Origin: Mariprofundales bacterium
GTDB taxonomy: Bacteria; Pseudomonadota; Zetaproteobacteria; Mariprofundales; S012-25
DNA: 24,731 nt
Direction: 5' to 3'
Assembly (NCBI GenBank): GCA_015487905.1
Contig: WFOX01000042.1
Location: 1-24,731 of the forward strand
Of the stretch, positions 8,143 through 16,080 are shown piece after piece. A program made the position numbers and the translations under genes. The notes below the pieces were generated by a model, which saw only the letters and a list, made by a program, of their open reading frames with translations, was not told the origin of the DNA and made no database searches. Position 1 is the stretch's first letter. Each line of letters starts with the position of its first letter.

Positions 8143-8580
8143 ATGCATCACTTCGCAGAGACGCGTGTGCTTGCGGTGCAAGCCGCAGCGATGTTTGATG
8201 TCGTGATGGACATTGAGCATTACCCCGAGTTTCTTCCGTGGGTGGCGGACGCGCGCGTGCTCTGGCGCAAGGAAGACGAGCTTGTGGCCGAGCTTGTGGC
8301 CGAGTTCGCGGGCAAACGGGTCGCGTTTCGCACGCGCGATCGCTTTGCGCGCCCGCACTTCGTGGATGTGAAGCTGGAAGAGGGGCCGTTTCGCTTTCTT
8401 GAAGCCCGCTGGCGCTTCCGCGATCTTGCGCCTTCGCGCTGCGAGGTGGATTTTGCGATTGAGTTTGCCTTTGCAAGCCGCTGGCTGGAGCTTGTCGCCG
8501 GGCCCGTGCTGGATCACGCCGCGCGGCGCATGGTGCATGCCTTTGAGGCCCGTGCGCGCGCGCTTGGAGGCCGCGCATGA
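8143..8580 (+). CDS. ratA: RatA-like START/polyketide-cyclase domain protein
   Basis: A 145-residue START-like (COQ10/polyketide cyclase superfamily) protein. E. coli RatA has been described as blocking 70S ribosome formation, and relatives bind ubiquinone, so the physiological role is debated. Visible hallmarks are the ETRVLAVQAAAMFDVVMDIE start, HYPEFLPWV (about 26-34), the VDVKLEEGPFRFLEARW strand region, and the long C-terminal helix ending in MVHAFEARARALG. The ATG at 8143 is chosen because AGGAAG lies at the right distance upstream and the product begins like the family; the frame is open further upstream but only inside der. It overlaps ratB by four bases (ATGA). The smpB gene often found beside ratA is not in this window. 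Confidence 0.88.
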   Translation: MHHFAETRVLAVQAAAMFDVVMDIEHYPEFLPWVADARVLWRKEDELVAELVAEFAGKRVAFRTRDRFARPHFVDVKLEEGPFRFLEARWRFRDLAPSRCEVDFAIEFAFASRWLELVAGPVLDHAARRMVHAFEARARALGGRA

Positions 8581-8885
8581 AAATCGCTGTCGTCTATGCG
8601 CTTCCCCATGAGCAGGACTATGTGGAACTTGAGCTTCCCGAAGGGGCCACGGTCATGGACGCCGTGCGCGCCTCCGGCATCTTGGAGCGCCACCCCGAGA
8701 TTGACCTAGAACGCACGCACCGATTGGGCGTGTTCGCCAAGCTCGTAAAGCCCGATCAGCCGTTGCGCGAGGGTGATCGCGTGGAGATCTACCGCCCGAT
8801 CATGCGCACGCGCCGCGATCCCTATGCAGCCGAGAAAAAACGCCGCATCCGTGAGAAAAAAGCGCGCCGCAGCGCCTCTTCCTAA
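8577..8885 (+). CDS. ratB: RnfH/RatB family ubiquitin-like protein
   Basis: A small protein of the RnfH family (UPF0125, called RatB next to ratA) with a ubiquitin-like beta-grasp fold; function is unproven. The 102-residue product has MKIAVVYALPHEQDYVELEL, then PEGATVMDAVRASGI, and the diagnostic end of the fold GDRVEIYRPI, followed by a very basic tail (AAEKKRRIREKKARR). It is coupled to ratA through an ATGA overlap, the classical ratA-ratB order. Its TAA stop shares CTAA (8882-8885) with the stop of the convergent erpA, leaving no room for a separate terminator. Confidence 0.88.
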   Translation: MKIAVVYALPHEQDYVELELPEGATVMDAVRASGILERHPEIDLERTHRLGVFAKLVKPDQPLREGDRVEIYRPIMRTRRDPYAAEKKRRIREKKARRSASS

Positions 8886-9247
8886 GCGCAAGAGCCTCCT
8901 GCGTGCGCGCAGCCGCCGTCCTCCGCCGGCGCAAAGGACTTGCCGCAGCCGCAGGTGGAGGCGGCGTTCGGATTGTGGATCACGAAGGACTCGCCCTCGG
9001 GACTTGCGACATAGTCAATCGTGGAACCCGCAAGCAATGCAAGCGAAGCAGGATCCACGAGCACCTCTACGCCGCCCGCGTCTATGCGCGCATCGTCCTC
9101 CCTGGCCTGTTCATCCAAGGCAAACCCGTACTGAAACCCGGCACAGCCGCCGCCTGTGACGAACACGCGCAGCCGCAACCCCTGATTTTCGGGTGCTGCG
9201 AGGATTTCCTTGAGCTTGGCCACCGCGCTTTCGGTCAGCGTGATCAT
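8882..9247 (-). CDS. erpA: A-type iron-sulfur carrier protein (ErpA/IscA family)
   Basis: Delivers [Fe-S] clusters to target apoproteins. The 121-residue product has the three conserved cysteines of the family: Cys35 in TGGGCAGFQYGF and Cys99 and Cys101 in STCGCGKSF. The GFQYGF form and the TIDYV segment resemble ErpA more than IscA. A strong Shine-Dalgarno (AAGGAGGTG on the coding strand, 9253-9261) sits five bases before the ATG. The usual ending just after the CGC motif is extended by about 16 residues that carry two more cysteines (113 and 120). It lies 30 bases downstream of the interrupted LTA-synthase-like gene on the same strand and could be co-transcribed with it. Assignment to ErpA rather than another A-type carrier is moderately sure. 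Confidence 0.85.
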   Translation of the reverse strand: MITLTESAVAKLKEILAAPENQGLRLRVFVTGGGCAGFQYGFALDEQAREDDARIDAGGVEVLVDPASLALLAGSTIDYVASPEGESFVIHNPNAASTCGCGKSFAPAEDGGCAHAGGSCA

Positions 9248-9277
9248 TCGCCCACCTCCTTTTTTGCTTATGCCAGA

Positions 9278-11209
9278 CTATCTTGCTTGGTCTTTCCAGG
9301 CAAGCGCGCGTTGGCGCGTGGCCCAGCCGAGCAAGGTTTCCATCGCCTGCTTGCGCGCAAGAAGGTTGGCGAGCGCGGCGTCGCGAGGTGCAGGAAGGAC
9401 GGCGCCGCCGATGCGCGTGCGCCAGCGAAAGAGTGCGCGGCCGATCACGCAGCCCGTGCGATCCATTGCGAAGTTCTCTCCGAGCGCCAATGCATCCTTT
9501 GGTGCCAGCGCAAGCAGGTCGCGCCCCGGCTGAAAGGCCACCACAGGCCTTGGCAGGCGCGCCAGAATCGTGGGAAAGAGATCCCAATGGGAGGCGGGCG
9601 CATTTGGATCAAAGCGCGCGTGCGCCCGGTAGGCCGCGGGCACCCAAATCAGGATCGGCACGAGAAACTGTTGAGCAGAGTCTTCCACGCGGCGGTGGTA
9701 GTTGAGCGCATCGCGCATGTAATGGTCGCCCGTGGCAGCCACGATCGTGTGCGCGCCCTAGCGTGCGTGGTGCCAAGCGTCCATGAACCCGCCCAGTTGA
9801 TCCGCGGCGTAGCGGTAGGCCGCAAGCGCGCGTGGCGCTTCATCGGGATGCAAAAAAAGCGGCCGAAAGTGCGGCGGAATCGCAAAATGCACGGCTTGTG
9901 CATCCGGCGGCAGCCGATAGGGGCTGTGGTTTGTGATCGTCATCGCATAGATGAAAAGCGGACGCTTGGCCGCTTGCAATCGTTTGCGCACATAGGCGAA
10001 CAGGTATTCGTCGTAAATCCCCCACACCCCGTCGCCGCGCGCATCGGGAAGCGCCTTGCGGATCTCGCGCGCGCCCACCACCTCGTCAAAGCCTTGCGCA
10101 GGCAAAAACTCGTTGAGGTGCGCCCAGCTTTTGACTCCGCCCGTGACGAAGACGGTGTGGTAGCCAAGCGCACGCAACGCTTGCGGATATGCGCCCGCAA
10201 GCGGCGTGCGCCGATAGGCGCCGTAGATGTAGTGCTCCACGAATGCACCAGCAAGGATGCGCTCCAGCGTCACATCTGTGCCCAGCCCTGCGGACGCCGC
10301 CTTCCACACGAAGGCTTCGCGCCAATGACGGTGCAGGCGGCCGAGCAGGTCGTTGCCGGCGATCCCGTCCAGCGCAAGCACGCCGGCGCCCATGCTCTCC
10401 ATCTGAAAGACGACGATGTGCGGCAGCGGCAGATCGTGCGGCGCGTGCGGGATGGAGGCGCGCAGCCAAGGCCGCTTCGGCATCGCCGCGCCATAGAGCA
10501 GCCGCCACGCCTTTTGCGCTGCGGCATCCGGAATCTCGGGAAGATGCGCATTGCGCTTGTAGTCGTCCCAGCCCACGGCAAGCGCGATCGGGCCATTGAC
10601 AAGCGCTGCATCCAGCACATACGGGCCTTGGGAGGGGATGCGGTTCGGCGTGAGCGGAAACACGCCGAGCGAGCCGCGCGTGGCAAGCGCGAATGCCACA
10701 AGGGACAGCAAATACCCAGCCGCATAGGTGCGGCCGCGCAAAGAAGGTTCGCGAATGCGCGCAAGCACATGCCAAATGGCTCCGAACGCCAACATGATCG
10801 CAAGCAGTCCGCCCGGCCAGGGATAGTCGGAAAGAATCGTGAGCATCACGGGGCGCAGGTTTTCCGGATCCAAAATGAGAAACGCGCGTGCATCCAACGG
10901 GGATTGAAAGTTCTGATAGTAAAAGTGGTTGACAAGCGCGATCGCGAACACCAACGCGGCGGCGCACGCAAGCCATAGCCGTTGCAGCCACGCCGGCAAC
11001 ACCCAGCCCAAAAGAAAGCTTGGGGCCACGGCGATGGCCGCCACGCGCGCATCCAGCAAAAGCCCCCATGCGAATGCGCCTTGCGCTTGTCGCCAGATGC
11101 CGGGCTCCGCATAAGCGAGCAAAAACGCGGCGCGAAAGCCCATGAGCATGAGCACGATGAGCGCAAACGCGGCCCAATGCCGCACGAGCAACGGACGGGA
11201 AACGCGCAT
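9278..11209 (-). pseudogene. LTA synthase/sulfatase-family membrane transferase, interrupted by in-frame TAG
   Basis: Gram-negative relative of lipoteichoic acid synthase and OpgB-type phospho-group transferases: N-terminal membrane helices (five hydrophobic stretches, about 12-33, 49-68, 73-95, 132-150 and 161-178) and a periplasmic alkaline-phosphatase-fold domain. Visible active-site features are Glu271 in VVFQMESMG, the nucleophile candidate Thr311 in AGLGTDVTLE, and the metal pair Asp495-His496 in ATGDHYMRD. A single TAG (9758-9760, codon 484 of 644) separates the metal pair from the rest in the same frame; no shift is needed to resume homologous-looking sequence. The truncated product (483 aa) would lack the Asp-His ligands and probably be inactive. 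ATG 11209 is chosen because it directly precedes the first membrane helix. Substrate is unknown. Confidence 0.8.
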
Positions 11210-11246
11210 GGCGCGGCGAGGATGCCCGTGCCAGCATGCAAGCGCA

Positions 11247-12239
11247 ATGCGCGCGCATCTTCTCTGGGCGATGGCGCTCTTCGCAGCAGGATGCACCCCA
11301 TCGGAGGTGCACGAGGCCCGCTTCATCATGGGCACGATCGTGAACTTCACGGTTTGCGGCGCGGATGCGGATGTTGCGCGCGCGGCGATCACGGCGGCTG
11401 CGCGCCGCATGCAGGCCATTGACGATGCCTTCACGATTGCGCGCCCGCTTGCCAATCCCGTGCAGCGCTTCAACGCCGCTCCCGTAGGCACACCCGTGCC
11501 CGTGCCCGAAGAGCTGGATCGTGTGCTCGGCTTTGCCGTGCAGATGCAACAAGAAACGCAAGGATGGTTTCATCCCGGCATCGGCAAGCTCACGCAGCTT
11601 TGGGGCTTTGACCGCACCCCACCCCCGAAGGCGCCGCCGCGCGAAGAAGCGATTCGCCGAGCACTTCCGCCTTCCCAGTGCTTCCGCCATAGCGCCCGCG
11701 GCTGGGTGCGATTGCACGAAAACTGCCTGCTTGATCCCGGCGGCTTCGTGAAGGGCTATGCCGCCGATGAGGCCGTGCATGTGCTTGCGGCGCACGGGAT
11801 TTCCCATGCGCTCGTGGATGCGGGCGGCGACATTCGGCTCCTTGGCGATCATTGCGGGCGGCCTTGGCGTATCGGCATCCGCGATCCGCGCGGGCGCGGC
11901 GTGTTGGGTGTTGTGGAGCTTGCCGATACGGCCATCGTCACCTCCGGGGACTACGAACACTTCTTCCTTTATGAAGGGCGGCGTTATCATCACCTCTTGG
12001 ATCCGCACACGGGATACCCCGCCAAGGGCCTTGTGAGCGTGACCGTCGTCGCCCCCACCACGATGCGCGCGGATGCCGCAGCCACAGGGCTGTTTGTCGC
12101 CGGCCCCAAGCGCATTCGTGCGCTTGCGCGCAAGCTCGGCGTGCAGGCGCTTTGGGTGGATGCGAACTTGCGCGTGCATCGCACGCGCGGGTTTCCCGCG
12201 TTGCAAGACGGGTTTGCGCGCTCATCCCAAGCCTTCTAA
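11247..12239 (+). CDS. apbE: FAD:protein FMN transferase (ApbE family lipoprotein)
   Basis: ApbE enzymes transfer FMN from FAD to a threonine of target proteins such as Nqr/Rnf subunits, in the periplasm. The 330-residue form has lipobox LFAAGC (Cys16), then the family's MGTIVNFTV, GKLTQLWGF, DPGGFVKGYAADEA, DAGGDIRLLG, VTSGDYEHFF, HLLDPHTGYPA and the magnesium-binding TTMRADAAATGLFVAG. I chose ATG 11247, which gives a short 15-residue signal; ATG 11208 would give 28 residues before the cysteine but would overlap the start of the divergent gene. Neither has a clear Shine-Dalgarno. No Rnf or Nqr genes are in the window, so the target is unknown. Antisense open frames across it are GC artefacts. 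Confidence 0.92.
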   Translation: MRAHLLWAMALFAAGCTPSEVHEARFIMGTIVNFTVCGADADVARAAITAAARRMQAIDDAFTIARPLANPVQRFNAAPVGTPVPVPEELDRVLGFAVQMQQETQGWFHPGIGKLTQLWGFDRTPPPKAPPREEAIRRALPPSQCFRHSARGWVRLHENCLLDPGGFVKGYAADEAVHVLAAHGISHALVDAGGDIRLLGDHCGRPWRIGIRDPRGRGVLGVVELADTAIVTSGDYEHFFLYEGRRYHHLLDPHTGYPAKGLVSVTVVAPTTMRADAAATGLFVAGPKRIRALARKLGVQALWVDANLRVHRTRGFPALQDGFARSSQAF

Positions 12240-12248
12240 GCTCGCGTC

Positions 12249-12255
12249 AAGGAGG
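12249..12255 (+). promoter_or_regulatory. Strong ribosome-binding site of pilT
   Basis: AAGGAGG nine bases upstream of the pilT ATG, in the 24-base gap after apbE. It fixes the pilT start. I see no promoter in this gap, so pilT may be read from apbE or from a promoter inside it. Confidence 0.8.
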
Positions 12256-12263
12256 TTGCGGCC

Positions 12264-13313
12264 ATGCCGATGGATATTTCGGAGCTGCTCGCCTTTACGG
12301 TCAAAAACAAGGCATCGGATTTGCACATCTCAGCCGGCGAGCCGCCGATGCTGCGCATTCATGGGGACATGACGCGCATCAAAGTGCCGCCTTTGGACGC
12401 CAAGGAAGTGCAGGCGATGGTCTATGACATCATGAACGATGCGCAGCGCAAGGTCTTTGAAGAGCAGCTTGAGCTGGACTTTTCGTTTGCGCTCGGCGAC
12501 ATCGCGCGCTTTCGCGTGAATGTGTTTATGCAGCATCGCGGCATGAGCGCCGTCTTTCGCGTGATCCCCACAGAAATCCTCACATTGGATCAGCTCAAAG
12601 CGCCCGAAATCTTCAAAAAAATCGCGATGCAGCCGCGTGGGCTTTGTCTGGTCACGGGACCTACGGGTTCCGGTAAATCCACCACGCTTGCGGCCATGAT
12701 TGACTACCGCAACGAGAACTCCAAAGGCCACATCCTTACGATTGAGGATCCGATTGAGTTCGTGCATAAGTCCAAAAATTGCTTGGTTTCGCAGCGCGAA
12801 CTCGGGCCGCACACGCATTCGTTTGCAAATGCGCTAAGAAGCGCCTTGCGCGAAGACCCCGATGTGATCTTGGTTGGCGAGATGCGCGATCTTGAGACGA
12901 TCCGGCTTGCGCTGACGGCTGCCGAGACCGGCCACATGGTTTTCGGCACCTTGCACACCTCTTCCGCGCCGAAGACGATTGACCGCATCATTGATGTGTT
13001 TCCGGCTGCGGAAAAGGACATGGTGCGCGCGATGCTGTCCGAGTCTCTGCAAGCCGTGATCTCGCAAACGCTCATCAAAACCGCCGACGGCTCAGGTCGC
13101 GTGGCGGCTTATGAGATCATGATCGGCACGCCTGCGATCCGCAATCTCATTCGCGAAAACAAAGTGCCGCAGATGTATTCCGTCATGCAAACGAGCCAAA
13201 AGGAAGGCATGCAAACGCTGGACTGGCACCTGCAACAGCTTGTGAAACAGCGCAAAATCACGCGCGAAGCAGCGCTTGAAAAGGCGCACAACAAGAAGCT
13301 CTTCGGAGGGTAA
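12264..13313 (+). CDS. pilT: Type IV pilus retraction ATPase PilT
   Basis: Hexameric motor that drives pilus retraction for twitching motility and DNA uptake; cytoplasmic. The 349 residues match PilT in length (about 345) and motifs: N-terminal PAS-like domain with SDLHISAGEPP, Walker A GPTGSGKST (about 132-140), Asp box LTIEDPIEFVH, Walker B VILVGEMRD (catalytic Glu206), His box TGHMVFGTLHT, and the PilT-specific AIRNLIRE near the C-terminus. The AIRNLIRE motif separates it from the two paralogues that follow. It is the first of three co-directional ATPase genes, and the next begins four bases after its stop. Confidence 0.96.
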   Translation: MPMDISELLAFTVKNKASDLHISAGEPPMLRIHGDMTRIKVPPLDAKEVQAMVYDIMNDAQRKVFEEQLELDFSFALGDIARFRVNVFMQHRGMSAVFRVIPTEILTLDQLKAPEIFKKIAMQPRGLCLVTGPTGSGKSTTLAAMIDYRNENSKGHILTIEDPIEFVHKSKNCLVSQRELGPHTHSFANALRSALREDPDVILVGEMRDLETIRLALTAAETGHMVFGTLHTSSAPKTIDRIIDVFPAAEKDMVRAMLSESLQAVISQTLIKTADGSGRVAAYEIMIGTPAIRNLIRENKVPQMYSVMQTSQKEGMQTLDWHLQQLVKQRKITREAALEKAHNKKLFGG

Positions 13314-13316
13314 GCA

Positions 13317-14453
13317 ATGGCCCAAGCAGCGCCGCAGCGGTTGTCCATCAAGCAACTGCTCATGGTCATGGTCAAGCAAGACGCCTCCGATCTTTACATC
13401 ACGGCCGGCATGCCGCCCGCCTATCGCATCAACGGCGTCGTGCAGCCGCTCAAGATGCCGCCGCTCAATCCCGTGCAGTGCGAGCAGCTCGCCAACTCCA
13501 CGATGAGCGAAAAGCAGCGCGCGGTTTTCGCCGAAACGATGGAGATGAACCTTGCGCTCGCTTATGAAGGCTTGGGGCGCTTTCGCGTGAACATCTTCCG
13601 CCAGCGCGGCCATGTGGGCATGGTCATTCGCCAGATCAAAACGCAGGTGCCGACGATTGATGAGTTGGGGCTGCCGCAGGTCTTCAAGGACATTGCGATG
13701 ACGAAGCGCGGACTCGTGCTCATGGTGGGCGGCACGGGCTCCGGTAAGTCCACTTCGCTCGCCGCGATGATTGACTGGCGCAACAGCAACCAAGCCGGCC
13801 ACATCATCACGATTGAGGACCCGATTGAGTTCGTGCATCCGCACAAAAAGTGCGTGGTGACGCAACGCGAAGTGGGCACCGACACATTGGATTGGCACAA
13901 CGCGCTCAAAAATGCGCTCAGACAAGCCCCCGATGTGATCTTGATCGGCGAAATCCGCGACCGCGAAACGATGGAATACGCGCTGGAGTTTGCGGAAACG
14001 GGCCATCTTTGCATGGCCACCTTGCACGCGAACAACGCCAATCAGGCGCTTGAGCGCATCATCAACTTCTTCCCCGAAGAGATGCATCCGCAGGTGCAGC
14101 TCAATCTTGCGCTCAACCTCAAATCCATCGTCTCGCAGCGGCTCGTGCGCAAGCTGGATGGCGGGCGCACCGTGGCCATTGAAATCCTCATCAACACGCC
14201 GCGCGTGTCCGACCTCATCCAAAAGTGGGAGATCGCCGAGATCAAGGAAGCGATGGCGGCGGGCAAAAACTACGGCATGCAAACCTTTGACCAGCACCTC
14301 TTTGAGCTTTGGAAGGAGGGGATCATCTCCGAAGAAGAGGCGCTGCGCCATGCCGATTCCGTGAACGATCTGCGCTTGCGCATCAAGATGGCGCGCATTG
14401 AGCGCGGCGAAGACGGCGGCGATGCGCTGGGCGGCACGGAGCTTTCGCTCTAA
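13317..14453 (+). CDS. pilU: PilT-dependent pilus retraction ATPase PilU
   Basis: Accessory retraction ATPase that works with PilT. The 378-residue product has SDLYITAGMPPAYRI, Walker A GGTGSGKST (about 138-146), Asp box TIEDPIEFVHPH, Walker B VILIGEIRDRE and His box TGHLCMATLHANN. The C-terminal part NTPRVSDLIQKWEI, then GMQTFDQHLFELW and the longer acidic-basic tail after NDLRLRIKMARIE, is PilU-like, and AIRNLIRE is absent. A GGAGGG ribosome-binding site in the last codons of pilT (13305-13310) supports ATG 13317. The stop overlaps the next gene by one base (TAATG), so the two are coupled. Confidence 0.92.
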   Translation: MAQAAPQRLSIKQLLMVMVKQDASDLYITAGMPPAYRINGVVQPLKMPPLNPVQCEQLANSTMSEKQRAVFAETMEMNLALAYEGLGRFRVNIFRQRGHVGMVIRQIKTQVPTIDELGLPQVFKDIAMTKRGLVLMVGGTGSGKSTSLAAMIDWRNSNQAGHIITIEDPIEFVHPHKKCVVTQREVGTDTLDWHNALKNALRQAPDVILIGEIRDRETMEYALEFAETGHLCMATLHANNANQALERIINFFPEEMHPQVQLNLALNLKSIVSQRLVRKLDGGRTVAIEILINTPRVSDLIQKWEIAEIKEAMAAGKNYGMQTFDQHLFELWKEGIISEEEALRHADSVNDLRLRIKMARIERGEDGGDALGGTELSL

Positions 14454-15544
14454 TGGCGCAGGCCTCTTTGATTGACGATCTTCTGCTTGCTGCGCATCGG
14501 CATCAGGCCTCGGATCTGATTCTCAAAGCCGGGGATCGCGTGCGCATGCGCATTCACGGCCGCGTGATCACGGTTTCACCGGACAAGGTGCCGCCGCCTG
14601 AGGCTGCTCTTGTGCGCGCGATGATTGAGCACACCCTGCGCGCGCGCACGCCCAAACCCGACCTAGATGCCCTGCATCACTTGGACTATCACTACTCGCT
14701 CGCCAATGTCGCGCACTTTCGCATGCATGCGTTTCGCACGGATGGGCGCTGGGGGCTTGTGGCGCGCTTGCTGCCGCAGCGCATTCCAAGCTTTGAAGAG
14801 CTGCATCTTCCGCCTGTGATTCGGCAGATCGCCGAATACCGCTATGGGCTCGTGCTCATGGCCGGTGCGACGGGATCAGGCAAATCCACGACGATGGCCG
14901 CGATGCTCAACCATGTGATCCAAACGCGGCCCGTGCATGCGGTGACATTGGAGGATCCGATTGAATACCGCTACGAGGTCCATCACAAAGGAACCGTCAC
15001 CCAGCGCGAGATCGGCGTGGATACCCCTTCCTACGAACAAGGGCTGATGGACGCCTTGCGCGAAGCGCCGGACATCATCGTGGCCGGAGAAGCCAGAAGC
15101 CGCGAGGTTTTGCAGCTTGCGCTCACGGCCGCGGAAACGGGCCACTTCGTGATGGCCACGGTGCACGCCACAACCGCGATCGGCGCATTGCAGCGCGTGA
15201 TGAATGCATTTGCGCTGGATGAACAGGATGCGATTCGCGAGCGGCTTGCCGATGCGCTGCGCGCCGTGATGGTGCAAAAGCTTTTGCCGCGCAAAGACGG
15301 CAAGGGGCGCATCGTGGCCGTGGAGGTGATGATCAAAAACTCGGTCATCAAGCACTTCATTCTGGATCCCAACCGCTGGCGCGAAATCCCGCGCGCGATG
15401 GAAGAGGGCCGCACGCTTTACGGAAGCCAAACTTTTGACCAGCATCTGCAAGAACTCGTGGAACAAGGGCTTGTGGATTACGAAGAGGCGCTGGCCAATG
15501 CCGTGTTTCCCGAGGACTTCGCGATGCGCATGGGGAGGGAGTGA
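14453..15544 (+). CDS. Third PilT/PilU-family ATPase, divergent
   Basis: A 363-residue PilT-superfamily ATPase. It has the N-terminal SDLILKAGDRVRMRI segment, intact Walker A GATGSGKST (138-146), Asp box TLEDPIEYRYE and His box TGHFVMATVHATT. The Walker B region reads IIVAGEARSRE in place of the usual VILIGEIRDRE: the catalytic Glu213 is kept, but the following Ile-Arg-Asp becomes Ala-Arg-Ser. The end FDQHLQELVEQGLVDYEEALANA is PilU-like, and AIRNLIRE is absent. It starts in a TAATG overlap with pilU and ends in a TGATG overlap with the next gene. Probably a duplicate retraction motor with altered activity; the precise role is inference. Confidence 0.85.
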   Translation: MAQASLIDDLLLAAHRHQASDLILKAGDRVRMRIHGRVITVSPDKVPPPEAALVRAMIEHTLRARTPKPDLDALHHLDYHYSLANVAHFRMHAFRTDGRWGLVARLLPQRIPSFEELHLPPVIRQIAEYRYGLVLMAGATGSGKSTTMAAMLNHVIQTRPVHAVTLEDPIEYRYEVHHKGTVTQREIGVDTPSYEQGLMDALREAPDIIVAGEARSREVLQLALTAAETGHFVMATVHATTAIGALQRVMNAFALDEQDAIRERLADALRAVMVQKLLPRKDGKGRIVAVEVMIKNSVIKHFILDPNRWREIPRAMEEGRTLYGSQTFDQHLQELVEQGLVDYEEALANAVFPEDFAMRMGRE

Positions 15545-16077
15545 TGCAAGAAGCAACTTGGCTCAAAGCGCTCATCGGCCGCTGGCGCGGCGAAGGCGTG
15601 GATGTCGCGCCCGCACCGGAGGGCGATACCCGCACGCCGTTCGTGGATGAGATCGTCTTCCATGAGGTGGGCGAGGTGGAAAACGCAAGGCGGCAGCGGC
15701 TGTTCGCGGTCGGCTACCACCAGGTCGTGCGCCGCAAGGACACGGGCGAGGCCTTCCACGACCAGATGGGGCATCTCGCCTGGGAGATCGGCACGCGGCG
15801 CGTGGTGCATGCGCTCACCATTCCGCGCGGGCTTGCGCTCGTCGCCGAAGGCGAGGTGAGCTTCGCTTCCGAGGGCTGGACGATCACGCTAAGCGCCCAG
15901 ACGGATGCGATCGCGCAAACCCGCTTTCTTACCGAACACGCGCGCACGCTGGGCTTTGCGCAGCGCATCGTGCTGCAAGGCCCCGTGCTTTCCTACGAAC
16001 AAACAACAAAGCTTGAAATCTACGGCCGGCGCGTTGCGCACACCGACGCCGCTCAGCTAAAGCGCGTCGGCACCTAA
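15544..16077 (+). CDS. Nitrobindin-like (DUF1794/THAP4-type) beta-barrel protein
   Basis: A 177-residue soluble protein that looks like the heme-binding-like/nitrobindin family, small ten-stranded barrels related to fatty-acid-binding proteins. The main support is the N-terminal signature IGRWRGEG (11-18, GxWxGxG), alternating beta-like strands throughout, and a segment HLAWEIGTRRVVHALTIPRG in the place where the family has its '...GYLR...P.G' region. The conserved C-terminal heme-ligand histidine of nitrobindins is not obvious to me, so heme binding is not claimed. The ATG 15544 overlaps the stop of the upstream ATPase by one base. The gene ends three bases before the convergent RNase R stop. 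Alternative: an uncharacterised lipocalin-like protein. Confidence 0.6.
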   Translation: MQEATWLKALIGRWRGEGVDVAPAPEGDTRTPFVDEIVFHEVGEVENARRQRLFAVGYHQVVRRKDTGEAFHDQMGHLAWEIGTRRVVHALTIPRGLALVAEGEVSFASEGWTITLSAQTDAIAQTRFLTEHARTLGFAQRIVLQGPVLSYEQTTKLEIYGRRVAHTDAAQLKRVGT

Positions 16078-16080
16078 GCC

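Noticed and set aside
9758..9760. The TAG as a pyrrolysine codon or other programmed recoding
   Set aside because: No downstream stem-loop or recoding machinery is visible, and the family has no known such residue here; mutation or a sequencing error is simpler. Kept as an open point in the finding.
8903..10978. A 691-codon open frame on the + strand opposite erpA and the LTA-synthase-like gene
   Set aside because: It is antisense to recognisable domains, has no family motif, and its Arg/His/Ala-rich make-up is what the complement of GC-rich coding sequence gives.
10086..12206. A 706-codon open frame on the - strand across apbE and the LTA-synthase-like gene
   Set aside because: It covers apbE in antisense and the membrane enzyme in the wrong frame, with no recognisable domain; a GC artefact.
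13092..14351. A 419-codon open frame antisense to pilT/pilU
   Set aside because: Complement of clear ATPase genes, with no motif of its own.
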